64,000 nt of DNA from Rhizobium freirei PRF 81 (lineage in GTDB: Bacteria; Pseudomonadota; Alphaproteobacteria; Rhizobiales; Rhizobiaceae): NCBI RefSeq assembly GCF_000359745.1, contig NZ_AQHN01000005.1:1-64000 (forward strand), read 5' to 3'. Shown here piece after piece: positions 58,989-64,000 of this stretch. Made by a program: the position numbers and the translations under genes. Below the pieces are notes generated by a model that saw only the letters and a list, made by a program, of their open reading frames with translations, did no database searches and was not told where the DNA came from. Each line of letters begins with the position of its first letter. Position 1 is the first letter of the stretch.

Positions 58989-59840
58989 ATGAACATCGCC
59001 CACACGGTTGCCCGTAATATCGCGCTCAAGAAGGCCGGACTCGGCTTTCTTGTCGACCGTCGCCGTGCGCCTGCGCCTATGGCTGCGTCTTCTCGGCAAT
59101 ACGAAGCCCCCGTAATCCAGCTGAAGGGTAAGCGCGGCCGCACCGAGGCGGAGGACTGTAAATACCGCGGCCGCACCAGCCAGCGCGGCGACATCCCGCT
59201 CTTCTGGAACGAGCCGACCGAAGGACACGCGACGCGGCGTCCGGCGCTTCGCCAGGCGAAGACGGCGCGCGGTTTCACGATCTTCAACGGCACCGTGGTG
59301 TTCCACGAGAGCGAGCTGGAACATCGTGTCTCGACGATCATCCAGGCGCGCGCCGATGTGCGGGAACTTCATTCCCAGTTCCCCATCCTCCCGTTCTTCG
59401 ACGACGATGGCGTGATCCACGACCATACCTTCGATTACTACGTGGTATTCAACGACGGCTACCGCGTGGCCATCGCGGTGAAACACGCCCGCAAGCAGGC
59501 CCAAATCCTCGACATGTTCGACAGGATCGCCAGAGAAGACTTCTCCCATGTGGCGGACGACCTGCGCCTCATGACGGAGGAGAATGCAACCTACGGGGCA
59601 TTCTATAACGCCCACGACATCCTGCGCGCCCGCGAGCATTTCGACACGATCGAGTACGAAACCACCCTATCGATCGCGAAACGTCTCGCCGGTCGTTTCC
59701 GGTTCGGCGAATTGCTCCGAGGCTGCCGCCATGTCGGAAGTCGGCGCGATGCCGTGTGGCAACTGATTGATCATGGCCATCTGGTCCCGCTCTCCCGGGG
59801 GCGCATTTCGGACCTGAGCTGGCTGACCGTGCCGTCCTGA
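58989..59840 (+). CDS. tnsA: Tn7-like transposition endonuclease TnsA
   Basis: TnsA makes the 5' cuts at transposon ends that allow cut-and-paste movement together with TnsB. The 283-residue protein has the triad pattern expected for TnsA: Glu in FHESELEHRV, Asp in HTFDYYVVF and Lys in AIAVKHARK. The C-terminal part is winged-helix-like (FGELLRGCRHVGSRRDAVW). The ATG at 58989 has a strong GGAAGGAG upstream; the longer frame from 58884 adds non-conserved residues. It heads tnsA-tnsB-tnsC-tniQ. Confidence 0.88.
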   Translation: MNIAHTVARNIALKKAGLGFLVDRRRAPAPMAASSRQYEAPVIQLKGKRGRTEAEDCKYRGRTSQRGDIPLFWNEPTEGHATRRPALRQAKTARGFTIFNGTVVFHESELEHRVSTIIQARADVRELHSQFPILPFFDDDGVIHDHTFDYYVVFNDGYRVAIAVKHARKQAQILDMFDRIAREDFSHVADDLRLMTEENATYGAFYNAHDILRAREHFDTIEYETTLSIAKRLAGRFRFGELLRGCRHVGSRRDAVWQLIDHGHLVPLSRGRISDLSWLTVPS

Positions 59841-59891
59841 CTGTCCTTTCCCCCGCTGCCCTGTCGTTTTCAACGGAGTCAAGAGACCTCG

Positions 59892-62075
59892 ATGCCGAAC
59901 CACGCCCTGCCTGCGCTCGTCTACCACCACTCCATTGTCGAGATGGATGACACCGACCTCTTCACCTGCGCCAACCAGAATTACATTCCGTTGCGCGCCG
60001 ATGGGGACGGCTACGTAGTGCGTCACGAAGATGACGGGCGCGAGGTCTTTATGAGCCACGCGGAAATCCACCGCCGACTGACGGAAAAGCGGGCGGCGAT
60101 CCGCTATCGCTATAACAGCATCCCGGAACAGAAACTGCGCCTCATCTGGGGCGACGAGACCTTCGAAGACCTCGATCCCGAGAAACGCACCCTGCCGAGC
60201 TTTCGCGAGAAGCTTATCCTGCGTTATGAGGACGAGTGCCTCAGAGCCGGGAAGGCGCTTCCCCGCTCCGAAGAGAAGCTTCAGCCTCTGCTCGACCAGT
60301 GGGCGGATGAAATCGAAAAGGGTACGAAGGGCGAGCGCCGCAAGCGGGGGGATCAGGGGGCCATTTCGTTCGGTGCGCCGTCGGTGCGCCAGTTCAACCG
60401 CGACTATGCCGATTACATGGGATGCGGCAGGAAGACGCTCGCGCTGGCGCATCGTCATCACGGCCCCGGCAAGCGCCTCTTCATGAGCTGCCCCGAGAGC
60501 ATGGCGGTCGCCCACCGTGGCGCGCGTCGGTATCTGTCGCGCAAGAAACCCACGAAGGCTCACTGCTACCTGCTGTATTGCGCCGAGCTTTTCGAGATCA
60601 ACCAGACGCGGGCCACGAAGCTGCACAAGGTTTCGAGAACCAAGTTCGAATCGATGATCAACCGGTTCGACGAGTTCGAGAAAGACGCCAGCCGTCACGG
60701 CGAAAAGTGGGCGGTCGACAAGTACGCCAGGAACCTGCGGAGCTACGACATCCTGGCTCCCGGACAGCGTGTCGAGATTGACGAAGTCAATGTCGACCTC
60801 ATGACGCTGCTCGTGGAAACGGGCCTATACGAGGGCCTCCCAGAGAAGGTGCGCGCGAACATTCCGAAGGTGCGTATCTGGTTCGTGGCGGCGATCGACG
60901 TTGCGACCCGTTATGTCCTCGCGCTCAGGGCGACATTCAATCCGACTGCAAACGCCGCCATCGCGGCGCTTCGCATGATCATGACGGACAAGCGGTTGCT
61001 TTCGCAATCGGTGGGCGCAAAAACGCCCTGGATCGGCATGCTGAGACCGAAGGAAGTCTATTCCGACAACGGATCGGCGTTCATCGCCGAGCGCACGCGC
61101 GCGGTCTTCAAGGCCGCCCTCGTGAACCCGACTTGTCCGCCCGCAGGCGACCCCGCGCGCCGTCCGTTCATCGAGAGCCTTTTCCATTCCGTCGGCCCGA
61201 TGATCGCCCAGTTCTTCGATGGTCGCACCTTCGGTTCGATTGCCGAGAAGGGGGACTACGATCCCGAAGAATTTGCTGCGGTAACCACGGACGAGTTGGT
61301 CCGGATGTTCACCTACGCGATCTGCGACATCTACCACAATAAGCCGCATGCCTCGCTCGGCGGGAATTCCCCGCACAATGCCTGGGTCCGCGCCACGCGG
61401 GAGTATCGCGTTCGGCAGGTGCCGTCGGACGAGGAAATGCTCCACGTTTTCGGCGAGCCTTTGAAGCGGCCGATCTCAGACGACGGGATCACCTACCAGG
61501 GCATCACCTACGGAAGCGACGAACTCAACGTCCAGCGCATGAGCCACGGCAAGAAGGAGTTCGACATCAAGACCGATCCCGAGAACGTCCGCTGGATCGC
61601 GGTGAAAGGCGACAAGGGCTGGTTCACCGTCGAAAACACCGTCGGCATCGACGATGACATTTCGCTCGCTGAGTGGATCGCGGCCCGCAAGGAGGAACTC
61701 GCGCACAATGCCGTCGAGGCGGAAGACGGGATGGCAGCGATGTACGCAGCGGTCAACAAGCTTCGGCGCGCCGGAGAATCGGCGACCATCCGCGCCCATC
61801 TGAACCCCGCCATTCCCGACGCCGAAGAATATGAACGCATGGAGCGGGAAGTCATGCGCGGCTGGAAGCCTGGCACCCGTCGGTCCGGCATCTTGCCCGA
61901 ACTCGTGTCGGAGATTGCACTTCCCGCCGATCCACTCCGCGGGCCGCCGAGGCGCGCCTTGCCCATCGACCACCTGAAATCCGCCCCCGGCGCGAACGCA
62001 CCCGCCACCGAGCAAGGCCCTCCGTCGCGGCCGGCACCTATCGTTTCCACTCTCGACTACAACGAGGACGACTGA
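59892..62075 (+). CDS. tnsB: Tn7-like transposase TnsB (DDE, Mu/TniA type)
   Basis: TnsB binds the transposon ends and catalyses strand cleavage at the 3' ends and joining to target. The 727-residue protein has an RNase H-fold integrase core with Asp in RVEIDEVNVD (near residue 297), Asp in VYSDNGSAFI (near 391) and Glu in RRPFIESLFHS (near 427), the DD(35-36)E spacing. A Mu-type beta-barrel region follows. The next gene starts two bases after its stop, so expression is linked. Confidence 0.92.
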   Translation: MPNHALPALVYHHSIVEMDDTDLFTCANQNYIPLRADGDGYVVRHEDDGREVFMSHAEIHRRLTEKRAAIRYRYNSIPEQKLRLIWGDETFEDLDPEKRTLPSFREKLILRYEDECLRAGKALPRSEEKLQPLLDQWADEIEKGTKGERRKRGDQGAISFGAPSVRQFNRDYADYMGCGRKTLALAHRHHGPGKRLFMSCPESMAVAHRGARRYLSRKKPTKAHCYLLYCAELFEINQTRATKLHKVSRTKFESMINRFDEFEKDASRHGEKWAVDKYARNLRSYDILAPGQRVEIDEVNVDLMTLLVETGLYEGLPEKVRANIPKVRIWFVAAIDVATRYVLALRATFNPTANAAIAALRMIMTDKRLLSQSVGAKTPWIGMLRPKEVYSDNGSAFIAERTRAVFKAALVNPTCPPAGDPARRPFIESLFHSVGPMIAQFFDGRTFGSIAEKGDYDPEEFAAVTTDELVRMFTYAICDIYHNKPHASLGGNSPHNAWVRATREYRVRQVPSDEEMLHVFGEPLKRPISDDGITYQGITYGSDELNVQRMSHGKKEFDIKTDPENVRWIAVKGDKGWFTVENTVGIDDDISLAEWIAARKEELAHNAVEAEDGMAAMYAAVNKLRRAGESATIRAHLNPAIPDAEEYERMEREVMRGWKPGTRRSGILPELVSEIALPADPLRGPPRRALPIDHLKSAPGANAPATEQGPPSRPAPIVSTLDYNEDD

Positions 62076-62076
62076 C

Positions 62077-63042
62077 ATGACCAACACCAAGTCCAACGAA
62101 ACTTCCGACTTCGCCGCCCTCAAGGCTGGCGTCCGCGGCAGCTATTTCACGACGGGCCGCGACACGAAGCTGGCTTCCTATCTCCGGGAGATGGCCGTCA
62201 ACGTCGAAGACTGCGAACTGGGTGCTGGTTCCAAACGGCGCGCCCTGTTTGTTATCGGGGATTCGGGTAGCGGGAAAACCCGCTCGCTCCAGCACCACTT
62301 CGAAACGATGCCGGAATTCCGTCCGTACCTGAACGAGCACGGCGAGACCGTCTCGCCAGTGCTGAGCATCGACGCGCCGCGGCCTTGCAACACGAAGGCC
62401 TTGGCGATCGCGATCCTAACGGCTTTGGGATTGCCCACAAGGGAGCGGATGACGGAACACACGCTCTTTGCGGTCCTCAAGGTCCAGCTTCGCGAGCGTG
62501 GCGTGAAGTACCTGCATATCGACGAAATGCAACACGTCATGCGGCACAACACTGCGACGGCCATCCGCCATGTACAGGACACGCTGAAAAGCCTGATCCA
62601 GATTGCCGACTGGCCTCTGCACACGATCTATTCCGGCGTTCCCGAGCTGGCGGAACTGCTCAGGGGCGACCCCCAGCTTGCCAACCGTTCCCGCGTCCTG
62701 CGCTACGACGCACTTAGCTGCCCTGCGGACGCGCAATGGATCACCGGCATTTTGGCGAAGGTAACCACCGAAGGATGCGGCCTGGCCTTGTCCGCCGAGC
62801 TTCTGGAAGACGACTTCCCGGAGAAGCTGTGTCTGGCGGCCAACGGCGCGTTCGGCTCGATGATCGCGATGGTGCAGGAGGCATGCTTCCGTGCGCTTGA
62901 GCGAGGGCGAAAGTCGCTCTCGCTCAAGGAGTTCGCGCGGAACTACGAACGCGATACCGGGTGCATGCCCCGTGACAACGTCTTTACCGCCGCCCGCTGG
63001 CGCGATCTCGTCCCCCGTCATGCACTTGCGGACCTCGCCTGA
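62077..63042 (+). CDS. tnsC: Tn7-like ATPase TnsC (TniB family)
   Basis: TnsC is the AAA+ regulator that links target recognition to the transposase. The 321-residue protein has Walker A IGDSGSGKT (near residues 60-68), Walker B LHIDEMQHV (near 147) and the sensor region YSGVPELAELL, as in TniB/TnsC. The stop is followed by tniQ after 25 bases. Confidence 0.92.
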   Translation: MTNTKSNETSDFAALKAGVRGSYFTTGRDTKLASYLREMAVNVEDCELGAGSKRRALFVIGDSGSGKTRSLQHHFETMPEFRPYLNEHGETVSPVLSIDAPRPCNTKALAIAILTALGLPTRERMTEHTLFAVLKVQLRERGVKYLHIDEMQHVMRHNTATAIRHVQDTLKSLIQIADWPLHTIYSGVPELAELLRGDPQLANRSRVLRYDALSCPADAQWITGILAKVTTEGCGLALSAELLEDDFPEKLCLAANGAFGSMIAMVQEACFRALERGRKSLSLKEFARNYERDTGCMPRDNVFTAARWRDLVPRHALADLA

Positions 63043-63067
63043 TAACGGTTTTGGAAAGGAAGTTCCG

Positions 63068-64000
63068 ATGAAACTGCCGATCTCGATCATGTTTCACGAA
63101 TGTGAAACGCCGCTTGGTTTCGCATCCCGCCTCTCCACTGCAAACGGCTATCCCTCGCTTGAGGCATTCCTGGACTGCACGGAAACGACAGCGTTCGCGA
63201 TCTCCCGCGGCGATTCCGTTGCCATGGCTCTCCTGGCTGAATGGTCTGGAGAAGACCACACAAAACTTGCTCGCTATGCTTCGCGAACGCTCGACAAGAA
63301 GCTTTGCTTTGGGTTGGGCGATGCGGTGTTCAGCCGCGAATATCGCCGCGGAAAGACTCACCGCTTCTGTGTCAGTTGCATCGAGAACGACTTTCGGGCG
63401 GGAGAAGGCCGCATCGGCTCCCGCCCTTATGTGCGAGCATGGTGGGAAACCAAGGCAATTCGAACCTGCCCACTCCACGGGTCGCGCATCACGGAAGTGG
63501 CCTGTAATGACGGCCAGGACGATTTCGCTTCTTTCGTTCGGTCCCATCCGCAAGAGTTTGCCAACAATGACAGGGATGCCGACGGCGATCACCCGAGGGG
63601 GCTGGACATCTATCTCACCAGCCGCATCCGGGGAGGGAGGTCATTTCCTTTCCTTGATGGTCTCGAGGCGTATGTGGTCGCCGACCTCAGCAAGCATTTC
63701 GGCCGCTTTCTGCGTCGATATCGCGGCGCTGCGGTTAGCGAAAATGGCTCGTTCGAGCCCCTTGACGATGCGGAGTACGGATTCAACGCCGTAAAACTGG
63801 GCGAAGCCTACATCTCGGAATTGGTTTCGGAACTTGTGCTCGGTGAAAGCCCCGCCTCGGAAGACGAGGCCGCCCCGATGGAACCGATCCTGAGCTGGCT
63901 TCGTCGCAATCGCGATGTTCCGGCCTATACAACTCTCGTCGAGCTATTTCAGGACCTCGCGGAAAGAAACATGCCACTGGGTGAAGGTCATATCTGTATT
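63068..64000 (+). CDS. tniQ: TniQ/TnsD-family target-site protein (partial)
   Basis: The gene begins at the ATG at 63068 and runs off the right edge with 311 codons and no stop. The N-terminal TniQ signature is present: ETPLGFASRLSTANGYPS, then the zinc-binding FCVSCIENDF and TCPLHGSRI. TnsD/TniQ proteins choose the target; long C-terminal parts usually bind a fixed attachment site, so the missing end would tell where this element inserts. Confidence 0.88.
   Translation, partial: MKLPISIMFHECETPLGFASRLSTANGYPSLEAFLDCTETTAFAISRGDSVAMALLAEWSGEDHTKLARYASRTLDKKLCFGLGDAVFSREYRRGKTHRFCVSCIENDFRAGEGRIGSRPYVRAWWETKAIRTCPLHGSRITEVACNDGQDDFASFVRSHPQEFANNDRDADGDHPRGLDIYLTSRIRGGRSFPFLDGLEAYVVADLSKHFGRFLRRYRGAAVSENGSFEPLDDAEYGFNAVKLGEAYISELVSELVLGESPASEDEAAPMEPILSWLRRNRDVPAYTTLVELFQDLAERNMPLGEGHICI

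Noticed and set aside
58989..64000. CRISPR-associated transposon
   Set aside because: The tns genes suggested it, but no repeat-spacer array or Cas gene is visible in the window, and the tniQ gene is long enough already to be of the TnsD-like site-specific kind.

Overview
The window looks like a chromosome segment of a Rhizobiaceae alphaproteobacterium, most like the genus Rhizobium. The support is high GC, the gene neighbourhoods ftsE-ftsX, tyrC-hisC, cobS-cobT and aroK-aroB next to xerD and accA, and dispersed palindromic repeats of a kind common in rhizobia. This assignment comes from recognising families and gene order by eye; no database search was run.

Positions 1 to about 32,400 are ordinary core genome. 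They hold cell division and envelope genes (ftsEX, a YdcF/SanA-like protein, plsC, a PBP5-type D,D-carboxypeptidase, an L,D-transpeptidase), amino-acid and shikimate biosynthesis (tyrC, hisC, aroB, aroK), glyoxalase II, the cobaltochelatase subunits cobS and cobT, ribosomal protein L28 with a visible promoter and terminator, a queuosine-precursor transporter, bolA, a J-domain protein, a CorC-like protein, xerD, accA, a TusA-like protein, a CobW-family GTPase and an M20 amidohydrolase. The block ends at a tRNA-Arg(CCU) gene (32408-32484).

From just after that tRNA to the right edge the content is accessory. In order: three direct TTTGTCCC repeats; a RloC/PrrC-like AAA_13 ATPase; small unknown genes; a CoiA-like nuclease; an intact flagellin tail to tail with a Hin/Pin-type DNA invertase, followed by a LuxR-type regulator; several hypothetical or envelope proteins; a tight operon of a large serine recombinase and two ParB/RepB-like proteins; a methyltransferase; a frameshifted nuclease remnant; a 1350-residue protein joining a restriction-endonuclease-like domain, helical repeats, a GreA/GreB C-terminal-like domain and a PIN-like domain; and a TnsA-like protein coupled to a soluble FtsH-like AAA/M41 protease.

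The last 6 kb is a Tn7-like transposition module transcribed rightward, tnsA-tnsB-tnsC-tniQ, with tniQ cut by the window edge. It follows about 1.2 kb without a convincing gene that is full of short repeats and perfect hairpins. In Tn7-like elements tnsA usually lies just inside one transposon end, so an end may lie in that stretch and the element would continue to the right of the window. The region between the tRNA and tnsA would then be an older, layered island. No CRISPR array, Cas gene or rRNA was seen.
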